NCBI RefSeq assembly: GCF_008728515.1
Contig: NC_044978.1
Location: forward strand, 2,127,771-2,191,770
Direction: 5' to 3'
DNA length: 64,000 nt
From: Papio anubis
Taxonomy: Eukaryota > Chordata > Mammalia > Primates > Cercopithecidae
The notes below the pieces were generated by a model, which was not told where the DNA came from, did not search any database, and saw only the letters and a program-made list of their open reading frames with translations. This document shows, in pieces, positions 46,350-57,985 of the stretch (the stretch's first letter is position 1; each line of letters starts with the position of its first letter). The position numbers and the translations under genes were made by a program.

Positions 46350-46980
46350 TCCATTCTTCCTGTTCCTGAAGCCAAACAATGAACTCCTCCATCTTTCTTA
46401 CCTCTTCTGTATCCAGTTTTTAGGAAAACTTATATGCTTCTACCTTTTAAATGTATCCAAGACCTCGTACCTATCAGTCCCTCCACTGTTACAGCCTTGG
46501 TGCAGCCACCCTTGTATCTCGCCTGGATTATTTCAGTGGCCTCTCAACAGTCCTTCCAGGCTTGATCAACTGAAGTTTCAACACAAACCCAGAATAATCC
46601 TTCAAAAATGCAGCACCGATCACGTCACTCCTCAGCTTAAACTTTCAGTGGGTTCCTATTTCTCTTCAATTAAAAGCCCAAGGCTTCACGTCACAGTGGT
46701 TTGCAAGATCCTGAATGGTCAGCCCTGCTCTGTCACTCCAGTTAATTTCTTCCCTCCCTCTTCTTGTCCTGTCACAGAGCATAGACCCCTCTTATTCCTT
46801 GAGTGATCACATTCCCTCTACAGAGCTTTTGCACTGGCTGCTGCCTCTGTGTACAAATTTAATGGCTTTCATGTCCCCACAGAAATTTCTCTCTTTTTTT
46901 TTTTTTTTTTTTTTTTTTAGTGTTTTAGTGTTGCCTTCTCAATGAGGCTTATCCTGTCTATACAAATGATTAGCAAACCC
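46350..46980 (+). mobile_element. L2 LINE 3' end with inserted T tract
   Basis: L2-type sequence: 'cttctgtatccag', 'ccttcaaaaatgcagcaccgatcacgtcactcct', 'gcaagatcctgaatggtcagccct', 'cttttgcactggctgctgcctctg'. Interrupted by a T26 tract at 46892-46918. It explains the longest open frame of the window (46276-46806, 176 codons), which is therefore not a gene. Confidence 0.8.
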
Positions 46981-48246
46981 TCAGATGGCGAAGGGGAAGT
47001 TTTCACTTTACCCCACAATATTCCAGCAAATAAGTTTAAAGATGATTTAAAAAATAAACACTATGTCTAGAATGAAAGGCTTCTCATGAGTTCATAGACA
47101 CCTGAAAAGAGAGGCAAAATTCAAAACTAAGAACAAAATTCCAAATATGAATTTATATGTGTAATTTCTATTCAGCTTATGAAAAAGCTGCATCCCAAAA
47201 AACAATCCTTATAAATAAGCTTATGCTATAATCCTATCAGACTCCATTTTCCAGCCTTTCTAATGATCAAAAGAAGTTGTTAATTTAAATGTCTAATTTG
47301 TACAGGAGTCATGCTGAATTCAGTGAAATGGCCATTTAATCAAGTCTTTCTTATTTCCTATTTTCCTTATCATTTGTTGCTTTTAATAAGTGACGTGATC
47401 TTCATTCTGAGTCTATAGAACTGTAACTCAAGATGAACTCGAACATGAAATCTGATCGCTCTCACTGTCTGTGTGATCCGTCTACTTAATGTCAGTACTG
47501 GCGGCTCTGACACAATACATTTTGTCACGTCTCTAAAAGATTTCTACACCCATATTGAGCTTTTTCATGCAGAAAAATTTTAGTTCATTAGTAAACAAAA
47601 GTGAAAAATGTACTCGTAAAAGTACAAATAAACCCCTTTACTATTCCACAACCCTATATGTTTATTAAGGCTACAAATTTCATCTGCAGGGCCTGGATCT
47701 TCAGTGCTCTGTGTAGGAAGAAATACCACATAGCTGCCTGGACACTTCCTAAAACGTGAGACCCACTGGCTGCAGGGTTCTTTTGGAGTTTGTTGTCCAA
47801 CTTAAACTGAAATCATGACTCAAGTTTTATAAGTAAATGGCACTTAGAAATCAATATTTCATTAATAATTACATTGTTCAATATATACATGAGTGTTCAC
47901 AGATATGAAGTATAAATGGTTCTCTACATGACATGAAGATTTGTTATCACTCATAATGTATGTAATGCTTATATTTTCAGGAAAAAAACCTCCTCAATAC
48001 AGATTGATGCCCATTAATGATGACAGTTAATTTGAAAAATCAGTCCAGGAATTCTGGCATAACTAATGGTGTCATCTTCATGAAGATGTTTAGAACCAGA
48101 ATCTTAATTATATTTCCCAAATGTTTTACTACTATTTCATTTTAAACAACAGTATGAAAATCCAAATAGTCAAATACTTTCTTTCTAGTTAAAATTTCAG
48201 CATTTCCTTTAGCCATGCTGGTGAGCAGATTAGCAGAGACTATAAG
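46981..48246. other. Intergenic, no recognised gene
   Basis: AT-rich, unassigned. Confidence 0.5.
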
Positions 48247-48376
48247 AAATCAGGAGTTGACTTAACGCTATCTATCGTGTTCTCATCTCTGAAATTAGGA
48301 ACTGACTTAATGATCTCTATCTAGTCCTCATCTCTAAATCAGGAGTTGACTTGATATCTATCTAGTCCTCCTTGCT
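48247..48376. repeat. Three tandem units of about 44 bp
   Basis: Units start at 48247 (45 bp), 48292 (44 bp) and 48336 (about 41 bp). Each begins AAAT(C/T)AGGA(G/A)(T/C)TGACTT and ends in TCTATC(T/G).G(T/G)..TC. Units 2 and 3 share ATCTAGTCCTC, which unit 1 lacks. Confidence 0.88.
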
Positions 48377-49102
48377 ATTACAAAGAATTCCTGCTCAAAT
48401 ACAGTTTTTAGTTTTTCACCAAACAATCTATCACCCAAATAGAACTTATTTTGAAAGTTGGTATCATATAAAGATGAGGAGTCTGAGACGTTAGGTCTTC
48501 CTGTTTTCCTTTCTTCTTTTTGTAGTTTTTCAGAAAATGATTTTGGTAAAGAAAAATATAAAATAAATGAAACAAGACATACTCTCGGGGTACAAGAACC
48601 CCAGGATCCCAAGATACTCCAGATATCATCATGCCATAATTCAGAGGAGTGGCAGTAATTGTTTAGAATAACGATAATTTATTATAACATTTATTAATAT
48701 CATAAGTTAGGCCTCATTCCCTGAAACATATATTTTATGACATTTTCTCAATTTTCTTTTAGAAACTTTAAAGTCAGAGCCATTATATGTATAAGATTAA
48801 AAGTTCTATCGTGATAATCGACATACTCTCAAAATCAAGTCAATCTCAATAGTTAATAAAGAAGAAGATAAGGCATCCCCAATTCTAATATTTGTGATAA
48901 GGGACAAACAGCAGCTGGACATATAAAGAGGGTGCATTCTGAGCATGTGTTTCTTGCTGGAACTTACCGAGAAATAAGGAGAAACACCAGACCAGACGAC
49001 ACTGTAAGACAGTGCTTGCTTCAGCTCCTTTCCAGATAACAGCTACTCCAATGTGGTGTTAACATGTGACTAAGTTACCTGAGACAGTGAAATTAAAATT
49101 CG

Positions 49103-49325
49103 AAACTTGCTAGACATGAGACTTCTGTTATAAAGGGAAATTATTTCATATTTGTAAATATGGACTTCTTTCATAGCTGAAATGAGCTTCTGTAAAAGAA
49201 GGATCGTTGCTTGAAAGGGTTGTGAGATTTAAATTAGAAACACATATCAAGTAGGTAGTACGATAGTAATGTACATGCTACCTCTATCTTATTATTTATC
49301 TGTATTTGCAGTAACCATAAGGAGC
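49103..49325 (+). repeat. Left arm of a large inverted repeat
   Basis: 223 nt whose reverse complement recurs at 49774-49996. There is a 90-bp exact match (49169-49258 against 49842-49931) and a 35-bp exact match near the inner end; the outer roughly 150 bp differ by one substitution and one single-base indel. A short segment (about 49259-49285) is diverged, with the right arm about 10 bp longer there; a 1-bp indel near the inner end offsets part of this. The arm contains MIR-like 3' sequence ('ttctgtaaaagaagg', 'gggttgtgagatttaaatta'). Confidence 0.97.
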
Positions 49326-49773
49326 CAGGCCAACGTGAGGCAAGAGAGCCGCCTGCTCTAACACAAAAACAAACAAAACAAAATAACGGCAATAGAGTAT
49401 TTCAAACTGGCTTAAATATAGAATCAAACAGTAGTTTTGCAATCTACCTGGGCCCTCTCCTTAATCCATGATAGGATAATACTCTCACGTTCATGCCTAA
49501 ACTCACAGCACCAGGAAACTTGTAGTTGGAGAGTTGGTTCATTGACATGTTCCAGCCAGCGCAACTCTACGCCTGTGATCTGTGGACCAAGTGAAGGGCA
49601 AGAGAAGGTCGTGGAGTACTAGAATTAGGGTTTATCCTGAGTGATTTGGAAAAGGCTCAAAGAAGAAAAAAAGCTTTGTTCTGGATGGGATGATTTCAGA
49701 AGCAGTGGTATCTGCCTATTATGTAGGCTCCGGAAACGGCTCTCTTAACCACTACGTTATACAGCTCCCTTAT
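49326..49773. other. Spacer of the inverted repeat
   Basis: 448 nt between the arms. The bases next to the arms (49326-49352 and 49735-49773) are also inverted copies but much less alike (shared CAAGAGAGCCG / CGGCTCTCTT core). On the right this is the start of a minus-strand MIR ('cttaaccactacgttatacag'). The frame at 49437-49622 has no domain. Confidence 0.8.
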
Positions 49774-49996
49774 GGTTACTGCAAATACAGATAAATAATA
49801 AGATGAGAGGAAGTAACCATCTACTGCATTACTATCCCGTGCTACCTACTTGATATGTGTTTCTAATTTAAATCTCACAACCCTTTCAAGCAACGATCCT
49901 TCTTTTACAGAAGCTCATTTCAGCTATGAAAAAAGTCCATATTTACAATATGAAATAATTTCCCTTTATAACAGAAGTCTCATGTCTAGCAAGTTT
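49774..49996 (-). repeat. Right arm of a large inverted repeat
   Basis: Reverse-complement partner of 49103-49325, ending at an A/T run (49994-50003) not present on the left. Together the arms could form a hairpin with a stem of about 220 bp and a 448-nt loop. Confidence 0.97.
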
Positions 49997-50634
49997 TTTT
50001 TTTGTGACTCAGTATCTTAATAATTCTCATCCAGAAGACAGGAGGAAGAGAGAAGGCTGAAGCTATCATTGGTAAAGCAGCAGCAGTCTCTCACTTTAGC
50101 CAGGATAAGAGGATGTCTGGTGAGTTTTGTGGTTTGGAAAATGTTCTTGTTTCTGTCTGGGTTCAGACATGCTTCTGGAGTGGTGACGTTTTTGCCTGGA
50201 TCCATCCTGGTCACAGAGTGGTCCTAGCTGATGCTGATGCTGATGCTCTGTGAAATCGTTTATGTGCACAGGAGAACATCAAGGCCCAGCTAGAATGCCA
50301 AGCTAGCTCCCAGTCACCAGAGGCTGTTTTTCTCTTTCTCAGCAGTAATAACCAAAATATGAAAATTCACTTTATCAGTCTAATACCTCATATCTCAAAA
50401 TGGGTTACCTATTTTTATTTTCATCATGTACCCAGATTTCTGCCAAGGCAGTCTTCATTTAAAATGTTTTGTCTCATTATCTACAGACTTGATTTTTCAT
50501 CGTGTAAATAGGGAGACATTTCTTGCACCCTAAAAGAATGACAAATGACATCTGCCATAGTTATTTCTCAACTTTCTGTTTTTTGCCCAGTTGAAAAGAA
50601 CCTAAGAAGATGACTGAATATATTACTGGATAGA
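49997..50634. other. Intergenic, no recognised gene
   Basis: Unassigned; a short (TGATGC)n run at 50230-50248. The 65-codon minus frame at 50017-50214 has no domain. Confidence 0.5.
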
Positions 50635-50905
50635 TAGAATTGAATAGCGGTTAAGAGCATGGTCTCTGTCTGGAGTTAGTCTGCCTGGATTTAAATCCTG
50701 GCTCAATCTCAAGCTGACTATATAACCTTGGAAAATTTTTTTGAACCTTCTGTGGTTTACTATCTTCTGATCTAAAATAATTAAAATAATACAGACCTCA
50801 GAGAGTCTGTGTGAGGATCAAAGAAAATAAAACTTATGAAGTGCTCAGAACCAGTGCCTGGGACATAAAAACCATTAGCAGTAATGTTTAATAAATGTGA
50901 GCTAT
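50635..50905 (+). mobile_element. Near-complete MIR element
   Basis: Starts 'atagcggttaagagcatggtctc', then 'tgcctggatttaaatcctggctc', 'tataaccttgg', 'gtgtgaggatcaaag', 'cagtgcctgggacata' and 'taataaatgtgagc', covering almost the whole MIR consensus. Confidence 0.92.
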
Positions 50906-51419
50906 CTGATTAGGTTGCCATTTAACTCTGGCCATTTCATCTAATGATGAGGCATTTTGGATTTGTTGAGTGTTGATTAAAATTCCCAGTCATGAAGGAT
51001 CAAAAATAATAAAACAACAAATATTCATTGTTTGCAATTCTGCCAGAAACTTCCAAAGAATGTAGAAATTGTCTCAGTTCCTGCTTCTAGGGAGTTTGTT
51101 ATCTCACTAAGAAGTACATGAAGAGATAAATACCTAAAGAAGCCTGCAGGAATTAAGTACAAATGACTGTCGCTGACAATAAGAATTGTAACGCTTTTGT
51201 AGAAGAATTAGCTTTTAGCTAGGGAAGACTGGCAAAATGTAGTGGAAGAGATGGCTGATGAGCTGAGTCCTGAAAGATTTATGGAATTTGATCATTCGGA
51301 TGACAAAAGAGCACTCCAGACAGATCTTCAGGTGTACATACACATGAGAAGTCAGACAATAAAAGTTACAACAGCAACAACAATACACAAACAAAAGGCA
51401 AGTAGATCCCGCACGGAGC
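50906..51419. other. Intergenic, no recognised gene
   Basis: Unassigned. The frames at 51215-51514 on both strands run into the MIR below and have no domain. Confidence 0.45.
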
Positions 51420-51612
51420 GTAAAACCAAGCACTGTGGTAAGCACTGGAGTTCATCATCTCATCTAGTCTTATGGCCTTGTAGGAAAGGTAGCATTATTA
51501 TCTCCCCTCAGTGAGGAAAACCACATTTAGATCGTTTAGTTCAAGTGTTTGAGGCTGCTCAACTAGCATGTGCTGGGTCACAGCTTAACCCAGATCCAAA
51601 GGGCTCCTTCAA
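51420..51612 (-). mobile_element. MIR element
   Basis: Antisense MIR: 'caagcactgtggtaagcactgg', 'catctcatctagtcttatgg', 'gtagcattattatctcccctcagtgaggaaa', ending 'agcttaacccagatccaaaggg'. Confidence 0.78.
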
Positions 51613-52954
51613 CAGTCTTTGCATGCATTGTATCACTTAGGGTCCCCTATATCTAGTGCAAGTCAGTGTGACTGTGGTCGGAATTTGCAAGACATTTAAT
51701 GCAATGTCAAGAAAGTTTTGTTTTTTCTTTTATAGAAGCGGGCGATCCATTGTCATTTGGTGCAGTGAAGTGACATGATTATTTTATAAGGATATTTTAA
51801 TCAAAATTCTATCTTTTATATTTACAAATGTATTCTTAAAACACTGGACCACCGCATTCCCAATGATTTTACATAATCAGACAGAACTGTTATTTCTCAT
51901 AAAGAAATAAACCTAGGAGGGTAAGATTGTATTCGACAAACTTTCCTTTCATTCTCATTTGTAGAAGAAACTTGGCACAAAGCTACAATCCAGATCACAT
52001 ATGAATACTTTGCTCATGGGAATATGAAGCATGTTTTTCCTCAGATTTTAAGCCTCACAGACAGGGACACAGCCCACACATATAGGCCACAGAGAAATAA
52101 GAAAAGATTAAATCATTAGAGTTAGATTTCACAATGGCAATCAAAGAACAATCCATCTAGAATTATGCCATTTGGTTGATTGTTCACACAGCAACAAAAG
52201 GGGCCAATATTGCTTAATTTAAAAAAAGGCAAACTGAAGTTTATTTTAACCAATAAATCCATCTGTGTTAAGCATCCAGCTGCTCCCCTTCCATTTGCTA
52301 ATTACCAAAATGTCCATAATTTATTCATCTCAGGATACACTTATACATCTGTAGGATCATTACTTTGGCGTGTGTAATTGTCTTTGAAATTAAATAAACC
52401 AATGAACAAGAGAAAAGATAAAACTCAAGGGAGAACTATAGATTTAGCAAAAGTTGTTGTTGGATACTAAATAAATTCCAAAACTAAAGAACCTTTATCA
52501 AATGACCAATAGTAACCATTGAATCACTTGCCCATCATTCTTAAATTTAAATCCTCTAAATGTACATTTGTCATTCTGTGGATTAAATTCACCTCTTCAT
52601 AGGTTTCTCAATATTTCAATTACATTTCAAAATTTCACAGAAGCAAAGATCTTGAAAAATAACACTATTCTCAAACCATAATCCTAGCTACCCAGGACTG
52701 ATTCTGATAGTTCAAAGTTGAGTTCCTTCAAAGGCATCCAAATCTGCTTTCTACAGATTACATGCGTGGTTTGTAATTTGCCTTTTAAAATATTAATTAG
52801 TATTTCTTTAATTTTAACGTTTTGACTTCCTTCTTTCTGGAACTTCACATCTATGAAACCCTTACTATTCTCCCCATCTCCCAGTGGTGGAATGAGCCAC
52901 TGGGAATTGTCTGGGCCTCCATGACTGGGGAGGCCAACATGACTATCTTACACT
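51613..52954. other. Intergenic, no recognised gene
   Basis: AT-rich, unassigned; no frame above 65 codons. Confidence 0.5.
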
Positions 52955-53190
52955 GATGAAGGGCACTGGCCCTAGGTAGGGAAGACCTGAGTTTGAACCA
53001 CTGCCCTGTCATTTAGTGACTATAGGACTTTGGACAAATTATTCGCTTTTTCTGATTTTTAATTCCTACCTTTGTAAACAATCCCACCTCATGAAGATGT
53101 TATATGAAACAATGAACATATATTTTCAATACATATTTCCATAATACTTTGAACCATGTCTGCAATAATAATACTCAATAAAAGTGAACT
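52955..53190 (+). mobile_element. MIR element
   Basis: Sense MIR: 'gacctgagtttgaaccactgccctg', 'gactataggactttggacaaatta', 'tacctttgtaaacaatcccacctcatgaagatgttat', 'aataatactcaataaaagtg'. Confidence 0.85.
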
Positions 53191-53329
53191 CTTATGTTGA
53201 AAGTGAACTCAAGCATCAGTAAATTACTGGACTAGAAGACGTTTAATGTCTTTTCCAATGCTGGGGTGATATACTACTCTGATTTCCTGGATTACTTCTG
53301 TGTACTTCTCATTTTGCAGGTAACTTATA

Positions 53330-53480
53330 CCACCCGTTTTGCAATTTACCTTTATAGGTGTCTATCTTATCTTCACCTAGATAATTTCCTTGAAGGCAGG
53401 CAGTGTGTCAATATGTTATTGTTATTTTCCCCAGGGCACTATGGAGCACAATTTCCTATACAGAGCAGATTTTCTAAATG
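53330..53480 (+). mobile_element. Probable L2 3' end
   Basis: 'gtctatcttatcttcacctagataatttccttgaaggcaggcagtgtgtc' resembles the L2 3' terminal part (line split: 53360-53409). Overlaps the 91-codon frame 53266-53541, which is therefore not a gene. Confidence 0.6.
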
Positions 53481-53966
53481 TTATTCTGTTGATTATACTG
53501 GTAAGTGCGTTAGACACACTTCTCTCCCATCCTGTCAGTAGTAATTAATTAAGATTACCTGGATGTCTTTGTTATTTCTTGAGAGTAAGGTAAGTGCCTT
53601 GAAGAGTGTGGGAGGCCGTACAGTGTTCTAAAGTTTCCTTTTATTCTCAAAGAGGAGTTCAGGCACCAGAAACATCTGGCATATTAAATGAATATTTACT
53701 CATTTTTTGCCTGAATTTGCCTAAAAATTCACAGAGTGACATTTGCCTATAAATTCATAGACCTTTGAACCAAATTATACTTTGGTGGCTTCCTGCATCC
53801 GTAACACTGAGGAAAATCAAGTGCTGTTTTTCAGATAGTTTGAAAATACTCGTAAAGGGTGGTTTCAGAGCTAATATGAGAAAAGGAACAGGACTCACTG
53901 CAGAGCACAAGTGGATCCAAAGGAATGTTCATGCATCAGCAGGACACACTAAGCTCTGAAACAGTC
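53481..53966. other. Intergenic DNA before the THE1 element
   Basis: Nothing recognised. Confidence 0.5.
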
Positions 53967-54330
53967 TGTATTTGTCTATTCTCATGCTGCTAATAAAGAC
54001 ATACCCAAAACTGAGTAGTTTACAAAGGAAAGAGGTTTAATGTACACACAGTTCCACATGACTGGGGAGGCCTCACGATCATGGTGGAAGGCAAAGGAGA
54101 AGCGAAGGCACATCTTACATGGCGGCAAGCAAGAGAGCATGTGCAGGGCAACTACCCTTTATAAAACCATCAGATCTTGTGAGACTCATTCACTATCATG
54201 AGAACAGCGTGGGAAAGACCTGCCCCTATGATTCCATTACCTCTCACTGAGTGTCTCCCATGACATGTGGACATTGTGGGAGCTACAATTCAAGATGAGA
54301 TATGGGTGGGAACACAGCCAAACTATATCA
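53967..54330 (-). mobile_element. THE1-type LTR (3' LTR of an antisense element)
   Basis: 364 bp, from TGTATTTGTCTATTC to CCAAACTATATCA; in sense orientation it starts TGATATAGTTTGG and ends ACA. Size and ends fit a THE1 MaLR LTR. Next to it (54331-54390) is the purine tract that precedes a 3' LTR, here seen as its complement. Confidence 0.95.
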
Positions 54331-56200
54331 TTCTGTCCCTGAACCCTCCCAAATCTCATGTCCTCACATTTCAAAACCAATCATGCCTTCCCAACAGTCC
54401 CCCAAAGTCTTAACTCATTTCAGCATTAATTCAAAAGTCCATAGTCCAAGGTCTCATCTGAAACAAGGTTAGTCCTTGCCACCTATGAGCCTGTAAAATC
54501 AAAAGCAAGTTGGTTACTTCCTAGATACAATGGAGGTACAGTCATTGGTTAAATACAGCCATTCGAAATGGGAGAAATTGGCCAAAACAAAGGGAATACA
54601 GGTACCATGCAAGTCTGAAATCCAGCAGAGCAGTCAAATCTTAAAGCTCTAAAATGGTCTCCTTTAAATCTATGTCTCACATCCAGGTCACACTGATGCA
54701 AGAGGTGGGCTCCCATAGCCTTGAGCATCTCTGCCCCTGCAGCTTTGCAGAGTACAGCCCCACTCCTGGCTGCTTTCCCAGGCTGGCATTGTGTGTCTGT
54801 GGCTTTTTCACAGGCACCATGCAAGCTGTCAGTAGATCTACCATTCTGGGGCCTGGAGGATGGTGGCCCTTTTCTCACAGCTCCACCAGGCAGTGCCCCA
54901 GTGGGGACTCTGTGTGGGGCCTCCCACTCCACATTTTCCTTCTGTGCTGCCCTAGCAATGGTTCTCCATGAGGGCTCTGTCCCTGCAGTGCACCTCTGCC
55001 TTGACATCCAGGCATTTCCATACATCCTTTGAAATGTAGGCTGAGATTCCCAAACCTCAGTTCTTGACTTCTGTGCACCTGAAGGCCCAACACTGCATGT
55101 AAGATGCCAAGCCTTGGGGCTTGCACCCTATGAAGTAATGGCCTGAGTTGTACATCGGCCCCTTTTGACCATGGCCAGGATGCAGGGCACCAAGTCCTGA
55201 GACTGCACAAAGCAGCCAGGCCTTGAGTTCAGCACATTAAACCATTTTTTTTTTCCTCCTGGGCCTCCAGGTCTATGAAGGGAGGAGCTGCCATGAAGAC
55301 CTCTGACATGCCTTGGAGACATTTTCTCCATTGTCTTGGTGATAAATATTTGGTTCTTCATTACTTATGCAAATTTCTGTAGCTGGCTTGAATTTCTCCT
55401 CAGAAAATGGGTTTTTCTTTTTTTTTCTTTTTTTTCTTTGAGACAGAGTCTCCTTCTATTGCTCAGGCTGGAGTGCAGTGGTGCAATCTCAGCTTACTAC
55501 AACTTCCGCCTCCTGGGTTCAAGCAATTCTCCTGACTCAGCCTCCTGAGTAGCTGGGACTACAGGCATGACACCACACCCAGCTAGTTTTTTTGTATTTT
55601 TAGTAGAGACTGGGTTTCAACATATTGGCCAGGCTGGTCTCGAACTTCTGACCTCGTCATCTGCCTACCTCAGCCTCCCAAAGTGTTGAGATTACAGGCA
55701 TGAGCCACTGCGCCCGGCCTAGGTTTTTCTTTTCTATCATGTAAGTTCCAATTCTAAACCATATGTTGGTGAATACATAAAATTGAATGCTTTTAACAGC
55801 ACCCAAATAACCTGTTGAATGCTTTGCTGCTTAGAAATTTCTTCTGCCAGATACCCTAAATCATCTCAAAGTTCAAAGTTCCACAGATCTCTAGGGCAGG
55901 GGCAAAATGCTGCCAATCTCTTTGCTAAAACATAACAAGATTCACTTTTGCTCCAGTTCCCAACAAGTTCCTCATCTCCATCTGAGACCACCTCAGCCTG
56001 GACTTTACTGTCCATATTACTATCAGCATTTTGGTAAAAGTCATTCAACAAGACTCTAGGAAGTTCCAAACTTCCCCACATCTTCCTGTCTTCTGAGCCC
56101 TCCAAACTGTTCCAACCTCTGCCTGTTACCCAGTTCCAAAGTTGCTTCCACATTTTTGGGTATCTTTACAGCAGCACCCCACTACCCAGTATGAGTTTTC
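54331..56200 (-). mobile_element. THE1 internal region with an Alu inside
   Basis: About 1.57 kb of MaLR internal sequence once the Alu (55424-55720) is removed, the usual THE1 internal length. No intact gag, pol or env frame: MaLRs are non-autonomous. The frames of 70-158 codons on both strands (for example 54549-55025 minus) are degenerate remnants. It shares its middle 1.2 kb with the fragment at 4648-5868. Where the first copy has about 55 extra bases (5576-5632), this copy reads straight across near 55738. Confidence 0.92.
55424..55720 (-). mobile_element. Alu element inside the THE1 internal region
   Basis: Antisense Alu, inserted after the THE1 since it splits its sequence. The repeated GGTTTTTCTTTT on both sides (about 55410-55421 and 55722-55733) is the target-site duplication. 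Confidence 0.95.
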
Positions 56201-56562
56201 TGTGTTAGTCCATTCTCACACTGCTAATAAAGACCTACCTGAGTCTGGGTAATTTATAAAGGAAGCAGGTTTAATGGACTCACAGTTCCACACGGCTGGG
56301 AAGGCCTCACAATCATGGTGGAAGGCAAAGGAGAAGCGAAGGTATGTCTCACTGGCATCAAGCAAGAGAGATTGTGCAAGGGAACTGCCCTTTATAAAAC
56401 CATCAGGTCTCATGAGACTTATTCACTGTCATGAGAACAGCGGAGGAAAGACCCGCCCCCATGATTCAATTACCTCCCACTGGGCCCTCCCAGGACACGT
56501 GGGAATTATGGGAACTACAATTCAAGATGAGACTTGGGTGGGGACACAGTCAAACCATACCA
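56201..56562 (-). mobile_element. THE1-type LTR (5' LTR of an antisense element)
   Basis: 362 bp from TGTGTTAGTCCATTC to CAAACCATACCA, clearly the partner of the LTR at 53967-54330. The outer 5 bp (CAGTC on the left, CGCCC on the right) match at only three positions, so the target duplication is degraded. The 157-codon frame 56274-56747 is LTR plus flank. Confidence 0.95.
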
Positions 56563-57985
56563 CGCCCCAACAACTGTGTTTTACAGAGAGAGTTAAGTGG
56601 AAATCTTTTCTTGAAAATATTCATAAGCCCACGTTTTCATCGGGCCAGGGGAAAACCTCTTCATGCTTGTCCGGTTCTACAGTGATAAGTCACCCTTTCT
56701 TTCTTTCACCCATGGTGTCCATTGTTTCAAGCAATGTCTGGAACTAAAAACACCCAACTTGTCGGTCAGAACATCATGTGTTCCCCACATGGAAACCTGT
56801 ATGTGCAGAGCTTGCTTTAACTAGTTCTACTGTGCAAACACTAAAAACTGTGCTAGCTCTGCTACGCTCAGCAATTAGAATCTAGTTTTTCTGACTGGCC
56901 TACTGAGATTTTTTCTTCCAACTACAAAGCTTCCATCCTATACCTTGAGCAGAATAATTTAGGGCATAAGGGAAGGAAAATTTTGCCTTTCTTCAGCTTT
57001 CCCTCTAAAGTTAATGGTCAGCTTAAAAACACAATTGCCATTCTTCCACTCTGCAGTAAAAAGGCTGCGCACATTCAGTGCAACTCAACGCAACCACATG
57101 GGTCAGGGAAATCATTGGAATGGTTCACTGGGGCTGCTTTTACACATTTATCCTTGCTCAACGTTTTTGTTCAATTCTCAGCCTTGCATTTGCCTTCCAG
57201 TGCTATCTACCTTTCAGCTCTGAATCCAGAGTCTGCTCTTCTAGGCACTCTAATTTTCTAGGCATTTAACCTTTAAAAAATTGACAGTTTTTCTCCTCTT
57301 TACAATTTTATGACTTTGGAGTCCATAAAAGCAGGAAATAAAATGCCACTCTCTTTTTCCAAATGAAAAAAAAAAATCTGAAAAGAGAATAGAAAACGAA
57401 TTGTTGGACTGTCAAGATCTTCCACGTGAAGATGTTGAATAATGAAATCAAAACAGATAATCAAGCATAGGTCAACTCATATTTGCATTCCAGCATTTCT
57501 TTAAAATAATATGACACAGGAGGATTTTCTGCAGATCTGAAATGTCTCTTATTTTTAAAATCTTCTAAAACATATTTTTAATGTTTAGCCATTGTTTAAT
57601 GAATATTGTCTTTTAGAGGAATGTGATAAAATATAAGAATAGCTAAGAGTTATGAACTTTAAGTCATTATTATTTATTATATTTGCTTGAAAATATTGCA
57701 AAAGGTTTTCATACACTGTATCAATCTGTGAATATTGGATTCCAGTACTCAGCTGTGGGCTCCATATCAGGCAATTAGAATACATACAGTATAGAATAGC
57801 TATATTTAGACACACGGTCAGTTATAATGTAAACATGGAAAATATATTTGAAATTAAAACTTGGAAAGTCTTAGAAAAGTCTGGATTTTCTGAAACACTC
57901 AGTTACCCATGAATGAAAAGACTCTGTGTAAGTGTCTAGCTCTGTTTTCTAACAAGCCATTTATTCCAAACAGAAGTCCTGTCTC
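56563..57985. other. Intergenic, no recognised gene
   Basis: Unassigned. The three overlapping frames at 56983-57269 have no domain. Confidence 0.5.

Noticed and set aside
46276..46806. Longest open frame in the window (176 codons)
   Set aside because: It lies over L2 3' sequence, has no domain, and no promoter or splice context supports it.
49103..49996. The inverted arms as terminal inverted repeats of a DNA transposon
   Set aside because: The spacer has no transposase trace, there is no convincing target duplication outside the arms, and the arms contain MIR-like sequence, so a rearranged or converted duplication fits better.
54549..55025. 158-codon minus-strand frame and its overlapping neighbours
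   Set aside because: Inside degenerate, non-autonomous MaLR internal sequence; the similar frames at 4828-5511 come from the related fragment.
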